The notes beneath the pieces are model-generated. The model had not been told where the DNA came from. It was given only the letters and a program-made list of their open reading frames with translations, and did no database searches. From DATIJJ01 sp039936115 (GTDB lineage: Bacteria > Pseudomonadota > Gammaproteobacteria > DSM-16500), in the NCBI GenBank assembly GCA_039936115.1, contig JBDTIZ010000289.1:1-11292 (forward strand): a DNA stretch of 11,292 bases, read 5' to 3'. Below are positions 1-7,165 of the stretch, in pieces; within the stretch, counting starts at the first letter, position 1, and every line of letters begins with the position of its first letter. Made by a program: the position numbers and the translations under genes.

Positions 1-97
1 TCGTGCGGTGACAGGGGGCTCGTGCGGGGTGACAGGGTCGTGCGGTGGCAGGGGCGTGCGGTGACAGGGTCGTGAGGTGACAGGGGCGTGTGAGGTG
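1..97. repeat. Degenerate G-rich tandem repeat at the left edge
   Basis: Five consecutive copies of a unit close to TCGTGCGGTGACAGGG start at positions 1, 20, 38, 55 and 70, with unit lengths of 19, 18, 17, 15 and 17 bases. A decayed sixth copy lies at 87-97. Copies differ by small insertions or deletions in the G runs and by single substitutions (GTGGCAGG, GTGAGGTGACAGG). The block is far more G-rich than the rest of the window and has a strong strand bias: almost all G on the plus strand. The array begins at base 1, so its true length is unknown. No spacers of constant length are present, so it is not a CRISPR array. A minisatellite-type repeat is the simplest reading. Confidence 0.8.
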
Positions 98-143
98 TGG
101 GATGAGTAGTGTAAAGTACGCTCGCGAAGGCAGGAATGATTAA

Positions 144-3100
144 TCAATGAGAATTAGTCACAGGACTATTTACCAACGATGCCTTTTGCGATTTGTTTTC
201 TTCGGCTAATTTAGAATTATTGACAAAACTCAATCTGGTCTGACTAATGTTAGGTGTAAACAATGGAGGATTGCTCAAGCAAAATCTAATGATGTCATTC
301 GTAGCGCAGGCAATATTACGTTCTTTCCCACTTGAAATACCGACTAAGATATCATTCAACGTGCGCCATTGCTTTTTTTGAATTTTTTCGATGAGTTCTG
401 CTTTTCTCCGATCAATTTCCTCATGAAACTCCGGAAATAATTTTTTTAATATCCCAGCGGATATGAATTTATTAATCTGATCGGAAGCATTAGGTCGGGA
501 GAGCAATTTGTTTATCCATTCTATGATTTTTGCTGGTGTTATGATTTTAAAAAGGTAGTCTAAAGTCGGAGTAAGACTCAGTTCGTTGGATTGATTTAAT
601 AGAATGCTTCCAAGTCTGTTATCCACTTTATCGACAACACCTAATCTCATTAGCGCAGCAATATTTTTTTCTGCGCCCTCTTCCAAATACACTGTAAGTA
701 TCCAAGTCAACATGTCTTGACGCGTAACTGTCGAAATTAAAGATTTTACATTTTCAGATAAGATCGAGTGTTGGTATTGCATTTGCTGAGAAATATAATT
801 TGTTAACCAAGGAAGCATCACTAAATTAGGATATTTTTTTTCTAATGCGGAAATATACACTACAATGTTTTGTAGAAAATTATCAGCGGTAAATATGGTT
901 TTAATACCCGGAAATAGTTTATCAACCACACCATGCTGGATTATGACATTCAAATTTTGTTCGGCATCAGCTCTTGATAAAAAATTGACAAAGAATGAAC
1001 ACAGAGTTTTCGGATTAAGTTTGGAGATGCATTGGACAACATCCGTAATACTATTTGCAGATTTGATACCTAGACGAGAAAATATTTGTTCTCTTACGCC
1101 GGAGACAGCTAGCTGATCAAAATTCTTTTGCCCATCTTTTTGTAGCACCAATGTCAACAATGGGTAATACAGAGCGTCAGGACTCCCCTGTTGTAAAATT
1201 TTCAAATATTGTTGTGCTGTTTCTGTCGTTACTTGAAACTTATGTGAACCCGAAAGAAGTTTGAATAACCAGGTATTAACTTTACCACGATTTTCGATGT
1301 ATAAATGCTTGATTACGGCAAGAATTTTTTCTTGTTCTAGCAATTTTTTGTCGAGTGTAGGCATGAGTACATCTGTCATGCCAAATTCATTTAGCAGCGA
1401 CAAATTATCTTCCGCAGTGACTCGCGAAAATAATTTCAATAACCAATAAACGATTTTAGAATCAATCTGAGAGTCAGTTTTCAGTGCATTTGATTTTTTA
1501 CGTAATTGCGTCTGAATGGAATTTGAAAATGAAAATTCACGGTCGAAACGCTCCGATAATTTCGTCTTGGCATCGATTGCGCGTAATATGCGTACGGGAT
1601 CATAAGGAAGCGATTTGGAAGCAGGCATGATGGCCGCGATACGACCCGCTCTAAAATCTCGCAAGCCTCTTTCAGTTGGATCCAATAATTCTCCATCGCC
1701 CGTCAAGTACATCGCACTAAAAGTAAGATCTCTGCTGTAAGCGTCCGCTTTAATACGGTCTTGTGTATTCAATTCTTTGTTAGCAAGATGTGCGCTGCTA
1801 TAAATACCTACAGAAATTTTTCCAACTACATAATGTGATAGATTTGGATTAAAAAAATCTGGGACAATATGCCCATTCGGAAAACATTGTCGAATTTGTT
1901 CAACGCTTGCTTCTGTGACAATATCAATGTCATCGGTAAGTTCATTTTTCTTTTCGAGCGCATTTAAAACTAGGCCGCCGGTTGCTAATGTAAGAAAACC
2001 GTGCTTATTTAATTGATCAATGACATCTTTAGCGTCTTTAAGTAGTTCGTAACGTGTAGTGTTTACATTTTCTTCTTTAACCTCAGATATCACTGTAGTT
2101 GTTACGGACTTGGGTGTAACTATAGTTTTTGATTCTGGTACTAGTTCTTGAATTTTCACTTCGGGTGATGCTATAGCTTGCAAGAGCGTTGCGGTGGCTT
2201 TTCTTGCTTGTGATGTTATTTTTCTTTGATTTTTCTTTTCTTTCTTTGCATTCGCCTTTTTTTCTTGATTAATTCTATCTCTTTCTTCACGGTATCGTTT
2301 TTCTTCATCAGCTTTTTTTGCTGCTTCAATTTTTTCTTTTTTACGATTTTTACGAGCTTCTTTCGCAGAAACTTTTTTGGTATCGATGAGTTCAATAGCT
2401 ATTTTTTCTTTTCCAATAGCTTCCTCATTTAACACCTTTTGATCAAGCTTAACCTGGCGTATCTTATTTAGGATTTTTTCCCTTTTAGCCTTATCCCCTT
2501 CTAGCATTTGAAATGCCATGGTATAAATTTCAATTGCTTTATCAAAATCTTTTAATTGATGAAGGTTTTCAGCTTCTTCGCGTAGCTGTGCGCCAAACAT
2601 ACCTTGTAATTTAGTTTTTTGTTTGGAATCTGCGGGGCAACAAGCTATTGCTGCTTTAAAATCTTTTCGATTTTCCTCGATGTTATCGATACGATGATGC
2701 ATCTTCGCTCTGAGAGCAAGAAGCTCGGGAAGTTGAGCTTTATAATCAGGGTCTATTTGTGTACGACACATCCATATAGCAATGCCCAGATCATTAAAAA
2801 CAGCTTCATCAATTTTTTCTTTAGCTAACAGTTTTGCGCGCATTGCGTAGAGAGAGCTATCTCTATTTACTAGATTGATGAGTTGACTAATGCAAATAAG
2901 TTGCTGAGCCTTTGATTTTGTAGAATTTAATTTTAAGGTTAGCGCTACGCTATCAAGATTATCAGGATTTAAAATCTTCTTGGCTTGCATTTCATAGAAT
3001 TTTAACCAGTCTAGAGCGAGAGCTCTGTCTTGAATGAAAATCGCATCGCCTGCTTCATCTAAAATCATACCTTGAGTAAGCTGTTTTAACGCAGATGCGT

Positions 3101-3857
3101 AATCATTCTTTTGAGCATCAGCAATACCTAAGTTAAAATGCGCCATTGCCCGACTCCTTGATGTTACGGGAATAGGTTCGGGCGCCTGAATAGTTATATT
3201 CTCTACGGACATTTCACTTTTTGTTGTGATTGGATGTTCTTCGACTAGTGTAACAGCTACCGGAGCATCTTGGGGATTGTTGTCTGTGAGTGTTGCATGA
3301 GGTATTTCAATTGGAGGTTCTGCAGCAATTATAGGTTTCGTATAAAAGAAATAAAAATCATTAGAACATGGCTTATCTTCCGTATCAGCCGGTTCACTAG
3401 CCTCAATTTCATCTTGTTCAATTTCTTCTGCTAAATTCGCAGCTGCAGCAGCTTTTTTGGCTAAAGCAGTAAAGTGAAATTCATATTCTGCACAATTGCT
3501 ATATTGTGCTGCTAGTTCATTCATATAATCTATGAACTGTTGCGTGATTTGATTTTTCGCTGCAACATCTACAGTTTGCTTTATCGTTTCTAGATAGATG
3601 TCATAACAGTCATCATCCCAATCGGTCTCATCATCAAGTTCAAAGTAGCCGTCGCCATTATCATCCATGAATAAATCACGATTAATTTTCATTTCAGACG
3701 AAGTGTCTGATCTGTTTTGTGAAAGAGAATCTGGACTATCTTGGATCAATCTGTGAGATGCAGTATCACTAGTAACAGAGGTAGTCTCTGACTGGCCCAG
3801 GCCTAGTTTTTTTATTCTAGCATTGAGTTTTTCTTGTAAAGTAAGTTGTGAAAACAT
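144..3857 (-). CDS. Large TPR / poly(A) polymerase-head / helical-repeat protein, putative effector
   Basis: This 1237-residue protein ends at a TGA (144-146). The ATG at 3857 follows GAAGAG at a five-base spacing, a weak ribosome site. Domains in order: an acidic N-terminus with an EF-hand-like loop (65-76); TPR-like helices (about 236-270 and 421-453); a Lys/Glu-rich helical linker (about 465-555); a class II nucleotidyltransferase head of the PcnB/CCA type (about 603-775); and a solenoid of five recurring motifs (about 802-1147). Head-domain landmarks are GG at 627-628, the metal-binding pair D643-x-D645 followed by T648, R709-D710 in a PcnB-like RDLTFSAMYL, DPTERGLRDF (726-735), and DPVRILRA (753-760). 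Housekeeping PcnB or CCA enzymes are usually about 400-470 residues, so this protein is nearly three times longer. Several nucleotide-binding residues differ from the family, so activity is uncertain. No signal peptide or membrane segment is seen. A secreted nucleotidyltransferase effector is inferred; the substrate is unknown. Confidence 0.85.
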   Translation of the reverse strand: MFSQLTLQEKLNARIKKLGLGQSETTSVTSDTASHRLIQDSPDSLSQNRSDTSSEMKINRDLFMDDNGDGYFELDDETDWDDDCYDIYLETIKQTVDVAAKNQITQQFIDYMNELAAQYSNCAEYEFHFTALAKKAAAAANLAEEIEQDEIEASEPADTEDKPCSNDFYFFYTKPIIAAEPPIEIPHATLTDNNPQDAPVAVTLVEEHPITTKSEMSVENITIQAPEPIPVTSRSRAMAHFNLGIADAQKNDYASALKQLTQGMILDEAGDAIFIQDRALALDWLKFYEMQAKKILNPDNLDSVALTLKLNSTKSKAQQLICISQLINLVNRDSSLYAMRAKLLAKEKIDEAVFNDLGIAIWMCRTQIDPDYKAQLPELLALRAKMHHRIDNIEENRKDFKAAIACCPADSKQKTKLQGMFGAQLREEAENLHQLKDFDKAIEIYTMAFQMLEGDKAKREKILNKIRQVKLDQKVLNEEAIGKEKIAIELIDTKKVSAKEARKNRKKEKIEAAKKADEEKRYREERDRINQEKKANAKKEKKNQRKITSQARKATATLLQAIASPEVKIQELVPESKTIVTPKSVTTTVISEVKEENVNTTRYELLKDAKDVIDQLNKHGFLTLATGGLVLNALEKKNELTDDIDIVTEASVEQIRQCFPNGHIVPDFFNPNLSHYVVGKISVGIYSSAHLANKELNTQDRIKADAYSRDLTFSAMYLTGDGELLDPTERGLRDFRAGRIAAIMPASKSLPYDPVRILRAIDAKTKLSERFDREFSFSNSIQTQLRKKSNALKTDSQIDSKIVYWLLKLFSRVTAEDNLSLLNEFGMTDVLMPTLDKKLLEQEKILAVIKHLYIENRGKVNTWLFKLLSGSHKFQVTTETAQQYLKILQQGSPDALYYPLLTLVLQKDGQKNFDQLAVSGVREQIFSRLGIKSANSITDVVQCISKLNPKTLCSFFVNFLSRADAEQNLNVIIQHGVVDKLFPGIKTIFTADNFLQNIVVYISALEKKYPNLVMLPWLTNYISQQMQYQHSILSENVKSLISTVTRQDMLTWILTVYLEEGAEKNIAALMRLGVVDKVDNRLGSILLNQSNELSLTPTLDYLFKIITPAKIIEWINKLLSRPNASDQINKFISAGILKKLFPEFHEEIDRRKAELIEKIQKKQWRTLNDILVGISSGKERNIACATNDIIRFCLSNPPLFTPNISQTRLSFVNNSKLAEENKSQKASLVNSPVTNSH
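417..1457 (-). repeat. Five-fold protein repeat resembling the PcnB arm region
   Basis: Within the nucleotidyltransferase protein, five stretches match a pattern of hydrophobic helix, then (S)Rxx-A-E-x-N, then a hydrophobic helix, then G-hydrophobic-hydrophobic-x-K-hydrophobic-F-P. They start near residues 802, 897, 952, 1049 and 1111 (bases about 1350-1454, 1065-1169, 900-1004, 609-713 and 420-527). Clear examples are SRADAEQN followed by HGVVDKLFPGI, and SRPNASDQ followed by AGILKKLFPEF. The spacing between equivalent N positions is 94, 56, 97 and 62 residues, giving a higher-order unit of about 150-160 residues. From memory, the motif resembles the segment after the catalytic head of PcnB that ends in LFQPLFPTI. 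DNA identity between copies is not obvious, so the duplication is old. Confidence 0.7.
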
Positions 3858-3897
3858 ATCGACTCTTCGTTACAAATTTTGGAACAACGAGATAGAA

Positions 3898-3936
3898 AAC
3901 ACTTCTGCTTTTAAATTTACAAAAAGCAGAAGTGTT
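3898..3936 (-). terminator. 15-bp perfect hairpin between the two leftward genes
   Basis: AACACTTCTGCTTTT (3898-3912) and its exact reverse complement (3922-3936) flank a nine-base loop. It lies nine bases past the stop of the ankyrin/solenoid gene when read leftward, and the stem is followed by TTTTC, a short U tract. This fits a modest intrinsic terminator or attenuator for the upstream leftward gene. The stem is AT-rich and the U tract short, so read-through into the downstream nucleotidyltransferase gene is plausible. The start of that gene lies 40 bases further on, which leaves little room for a complete separate promoter. Confidence 0.6.
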
Positions 3937-3944
3937 GTTATGGA

Positions 3945-6761
3945 TTAGAGAGAGTCTTCATCTTCACTAGAAAGTCTCATCGAAGGTGCTTGAGATCTCG
4001 GCTTTCTAGCTTCATCTGCAGCATTCAATCGATCTGTAACGTCTTTCTGCCACGTTTTCAATATTGGAGAATTTGGATTTTGTGAAGACAGGTTTTTGTG
4101 AATATCAGTTAATGTCGTACGCGCCAGATCATTTCCATCTACTGCCAAATCTACATAGCGTTTGACATTGCCTTTAGCTGCCTGCCGAAACATATCCAAC
4201 ATCCTAGGTGCAGCTCTCTCATAGTCTATTCGTGCTAACTCTAGCTTGGCGTCTATTTGCACTGATTTTGATTCTGACTCATTGCCAATTCTTTCCATTT
4301 CTCGATAAGCAGCTCCTCTACCTTCAGGGAGTTTAAAGTTTCTTTTCGCGCTCGCCAATTCACCAACAGCCAATAATTCATTAATTGCTGGGATTTTCTC
4401 AGCAGCGATTGCTGGATTTATTCCTGCAGTCAATGATAATAACTTTAAGCGTGCTTCAGAGGCTTCTTCTTGAGTTCCATTTAACAGCGCAACTTTCAAA
4501 GCAGCTATTAAGTGATCTTCTCCCCTGCTAATTTGTGCAAGCATGTCTTCCGATTTTTGTTGACGTTGATATTTTAAATTAAGTTCGCATAAGGATGCTA
4601 ATTCCAATGCCGCTGTACCATTTGTCTCTCCCAGCTTCCTAACTGCTGAGAACAAAAATCGAAATTTACCCGACATGCGGTCACGAACTACTTCCAAATC
4701 CAAAAACGAACCTGTAATCAGCTGTTGCATTTCCTTTAGACGCTCACGTGACCAGATGAAAGTAGTTATCAATTGACAAGCCCCTTTCACAGCATTTTCA
4801 TCTTTGCCTTCCTTCAAGATCTGGAAAAATTCTTTTAGTAATAGTGCGCGATCGTGCTCACTTGTTGCAAACCTTTTACTAATAATTATGCCATCTCTTA
4901 TTTGTTCTTTCTCCGCTGCTGTAACAGTTGTGTATTTAGCGCATAGTTGAACAAAATCTTCTGCTTTCGCTTCTGCATGACCTTTAAGTGCTGCCTCAAC
5001 ATTCACCCTAAAATTTTCGCCTATCTTTGCTATTTCTTGCAATTGTATCTGTGCTTGACTAGCAGCATCTAAATCCTCTTGTTGCTTGGCAATTTCCGCA
5101 TACTGCTTAATTTTGTCACGTTGAACAAGTTCATATTTCGCGGCAAATAATTTAGATGGTAAATGGCCACGGCTTGCGGCAGATTTTGCATAGATTATTG
5201 CTGTATTAAGACCTGATGTTTCGAACTGCTTTGCTGCCAAGAATAAAACGTGATTATAGGTTTTAATAAGATCTGGCGATTTGCAAACGCTGGCTAATTC
5301 CATTGCTTCTCTAGCATATTCACGTATGTAGGGATCTGCTAATTCCTTAGGCTCGACTCGAGTTAAATAGATCACAGAGTTTTTGATGACATCTGCCGAA
5401 AAATTAGGCGAGCTCGGATCAATTGCTTCTACTCTACGATAAGTGTTCAATGCATTTTGCTGATAATGAACCACCCACTCAATTGATGAATTTGGACGTT
5501 TATACTCAGTAGTATAACATTGAGCAAGTACTGACAATAACGCGGGATCATTTGAATACTTTTCTGATTTTGAAAGTGTTTCCAACTTAGCTAGAACAAG
5601 ACGCATCGTACAGTAATCATCTTGCATAGAAGCTTTTTGATATGCCATAAATAGATAATCAGAGATGTGTCTCTTTCCTGTGATCTCATCAATTTCTTGA
5701 GCACTTTTTTCTGATGCTAATTCCTCAATACAACAAGCCGCCATGTACTCGTACTTGCCTACTTCAAGATCTGCCGCTGCTGCTGTCATGAATTTTTTAT
5801 AGGCAACGATTTTATATTTTACTGGCATAAGGCCATAAAAAATTTCAATGCCGTCTAGATAAGCCTGATAAGCAGGATTTGCTTTAATTAATTTTTTAAC
5901 TTTTAGGTCTAATTCTTTAAACTCTCTAGTCAAACGACCTTCAGGTTTTTTGCAAACAGAAACATACAAATCAAATAATGCAGCGGGTTCTTGGTCTACA
6001 TATTTTTTCAATCGATTGTTAACGTTTTCAATCTCTATAGGATCTACAGTCAACGATTTGGCGCGTAATAACCAATAGGTTGCTTCACTATAATTTTTAG
6101 TTTTAGCAATTCGTTCTTCTACAGCCATTGCTGAAAAGTAACTGCCAAGATAAGCAGCTATTTTGTGATTACCAAGTTGTATCGTTTCGTTCTGTGTTTT
6201 AAAATAGGTGTATATCGCTTCAGGTACTGATGTTTTGGAAAAATCAGCAACTAATTTCGTATTATCATTAAATTGATAACCATCACTCGTGTCAAATAAT
6301 ACTGCGTTCCCCATTGCTGTAAAGACTTGAGCATATCTCTTCTTATTTTGAAATATTTTTGGAATGAGATAGCCATTAAGAAATACATTGACAAGAAATT
6401 GTCTATGCCTGATAGATGGAACAATCCGCCCTGAGTCAATAAATCCTTCCAGGCCTTGTTCAAAGAAAGTATTATTACCTGTATTAGAATTCTCATCTTT
6501 TGCATCTACGGGTTTTGTTTTAATATGTTGGGGGGCGCCTTGAGTAATCAGATAATTAACTGATTGCGTATTCGCATGATAAAATGCCCAATGCAATGCG
6601 GTATTGCCCTCTGCATCAGTTTCGGCTAGTCGGTGTTCTAGAGAAGTCTTCTCTGGATCTTTGCTAAGCTCCGGCTTACTAACCAGGTATTCAATGACAG
6701 ATACCCCATACTTGGTATTTTTTTTCGCTACATCAGCTATATAACTTTCTCTTGGCTGCAT
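3945..6761 (-). CDS. Ankyrin-repeat plus alpha-solenoid protein, putative effector
   Basis: This 938-residue protein has an ATG at 6761 preceded ten bases upstream by a good AGAGGGG ribosome site, and ends in TAA (3945-3947). One clear ankyrin repeat is present at residues 51-76 (GNTALHWAF, then SVNYLITQGA); residues 15-49 may be a degenerate first copy. The rest, from about residue 180 to 915, is a run of amphipathic helices rich in Ala, Leu, Lys and Glu, like a TPR/Sel1-type solenoid, but I cannot fix individual repeats with confidence. The C-terminus is a short Arg/Ser stretch ending SSEDEDSL. Acidic, Ser-rich termini are common in Dot/Icm substrates of Legionella and Coxiella. No signal peptide or transmembrane segment is visible. 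A PmrA-box-like element lies upstream. An effector role is inferred; no enzymatic motif was recognised. Confidence 0.85.
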   Translation of the reverse strand: MQPRESYIADVAKKNTKYGVSVIEYLVSKPELSKDPEKTSLEHRLAETDAEGNTALHWAFYHANTQSVNYLITQGAPQHIKTKPVDAKDENSNTGNNTFFEQGLEGFIDSGRIVPSIRHRQFLVNVFLNGYLIPKIFQNKKRYAQVFTAMGNAVLFDTSDGYQFNDNTKLVADFSKTSVPEAIYTYFKTQNETIQLGNHKIAAYLGSYFSAMAVEERIAKTKNYSEATYWLLRAKSLTVDPIEIENVNNRLKKYVDQEPAALFDLYVSVCKKPEGRLTREFKELDLKVKKLIKANPAYQAYLDGIEIFYGLMPVKYKIVAYKKFMTAAAADLEVGKYEYMAACCIEELASEKSAQEIDEITGKRHISDYLFMAYQKASMQDDYCTMRLVLAKLETLSKSEKYSNDPALLSVLAQCYTTEYKRPNSSIEWVVHYQQNALNTYRRVEAIDPSSPNFSADVIKNSVIYLTRVEPKELADPYIREYAREAMELASVCKSPDLIKTYNHVLFLAAKQFETSGLNTAIIYAKSAASRGHLPSKLFAAKYELVQRDKIKQYAEIAKQQEDLDAASQAQIQLQEIAKIGENFRVNVEAALKGHAEAKAEDFVQLCAKYTTVTAAEKEQIRDGIIISKRFATSEHDRALLLKEFFQILKEGKDENAVKGACQLITTFIWSRERLKEMQQLITGSFLDLEVVRDRMSGKFRFLFSAVRKLGETNGTAALELASLCELNLKYQRQQKSEDMLAQISRGEDHLIAALKVALLNGTQEEASEARLKLLSLTAGINPAIAAEKIPAINELLAVGELASAKRNFKLPEGRGAAYREMERIGNESESKSVQIDAKLELARIDYERAAPRMLDMFRQAAKGNVKRYVDLAVDGNDLARTTLTDIHKNLSSQNPNSPILKTWQKDVTDRLNAADEARKPRSQAPSMRLSSEDEDSL

Positions 6762-6800
6762 ATTAAATAAACCCCTCTGTAATGTGTTAAATTTTTCAAC

Positions 6801-6833
6801 ATTTTAACGCGATTTCCTTAAGGTAATCTTAAC
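6801..6833 (-). promoter_or_regulatory. PmrA-box-like element and -10 for the ankyrin/solenoid gene
   Basis: Read leftward, 6833-6817 is GTTAAGATTACCTTAAG. Compared with the PmrA consensus of Legionella and Coxiella as I recall it (cTTAATatT-N2-cTTAAT), it matches 12 of 15 specified bases, with TTAA half-sites 11 bases apart. Ten bases after the box, TAAAAT (6806-6801) is a one-mismatch -10. There is no good -35 hexamer; the downstream half of the box sits about where one would be, as expected for an activator-dependent promoter. The predicted start would be near 6794, about 33 bases upstream of the ATG. Confidence 0.55.
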
Positions 6834-6935
6834 TGCGTTGTTATATTTAGACACCGAACTAATGCTTGTAAGGATTTTGTTTTTTATCAGAGAGTTCGCG
6901 GCTTATCTATCAAATAGACGCCAAATTGAATGATC

Positions 6936-7032
6936 CCGCATAACTGCTAATCTTAAATGCCCCTCCTCTCTCCAAGGTACAAGCCGGGTACATTGGGGAG
7001 AGGAGGGGCATTTAAGATTAGCACTTATGCGG
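6936..7032. repeat. 97-bp near-perfect long hairpin in the divergent intergenic region
   Basis: Arms 6936-6980 and 6988-7032 are 45 bases each and complementary at 42 positions, around a seven-base loop AAGCCGG. Of the three mismatches, one would be a G-U wobble in RNA. The arms carry a pyrimidine-rich CCCCTCCTCTC core and an outer CCGCAT/ATGCGG end. The element lies between divergent genes, where a terminator is not expected, and no target-site duplication is evident at its borders. It could be a palindromic mobile repeat (MITE or REP type) or the body of a structured small RNA. The remaining divergent sequence on either side (6834-6935 and 7033-7121) showed nothing else I can support. Confidence 0.8.
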
Positions 7033-7121
7033 ACAATCTAGTCAACTTGCCATCTGTTTTAACAAACCCATCCCTCTGAATACTAAGTATATTTTCCCCC
7101 ACATATAGCTTAACCCCCTCA

Positions 7122-7163
7122 GTCTTCGTTATACTCTTCTACTATTACCTAACTAACGAAGAC
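7122..7163 (+). promoter_or_regulatory. Inverted repeat and candidate -10 at the transporter start
   Basis: GTCTTCGTTA (7122-7131) is perfectly repeated in inverse orientation as TAACGAAGAC (7154-7163), two bases before the ATG at 7166. TATACT (7130-7135) is a plausible -10 overlapping the left arm, but no convincing -35 is present. Two readings are possible. It may be a protein operator bracketing the transcription start. Alternatively, if transcription starts further upstream, it may be a leader hairpin covering the weak GAAGA ribosome site. Confidence 0.5.
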
Positions 7164-7165
7164 CT

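Noticed and set aside
1..97. CRISPR array
   Set aside because: The repeats are adjacent, degenerate and variable in length, and there are no unique spacers.
865..1116. Short plus-strand frames at 865-1116, 1261-1449 and 2619-2828
   Set aside because: All are antisense to the repeat or TPR regions of the 1237-residue protein, without recognisable motifs.
1533..2051. Housekeeping CCA tRNA nucleotidyltransferase or pcnB gene
   Set aside because: The head domain is embedded in a protein nearly three times the usual size and lacks several family residues, so a standard gene symbol would mislead.
2226..2432. Phe-rich open frame on the plus strand that looks membrane-like
   Set aside because: The Phe runs are the complement of Lys/Glu codons in the charged linker of the leftward gene; there is no independent start signal.
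6817..6833. PmrA-like box controlling the rightward transporter gene
   Set aside because: The box is about 330 bases from that start, and the long hairpin lies between. The paired -10 is found only in the leftward direction.
6936..7032. Intrinsic terminator
   Set aside because: It lies between divergent genes, with no U tract directly after either arm.
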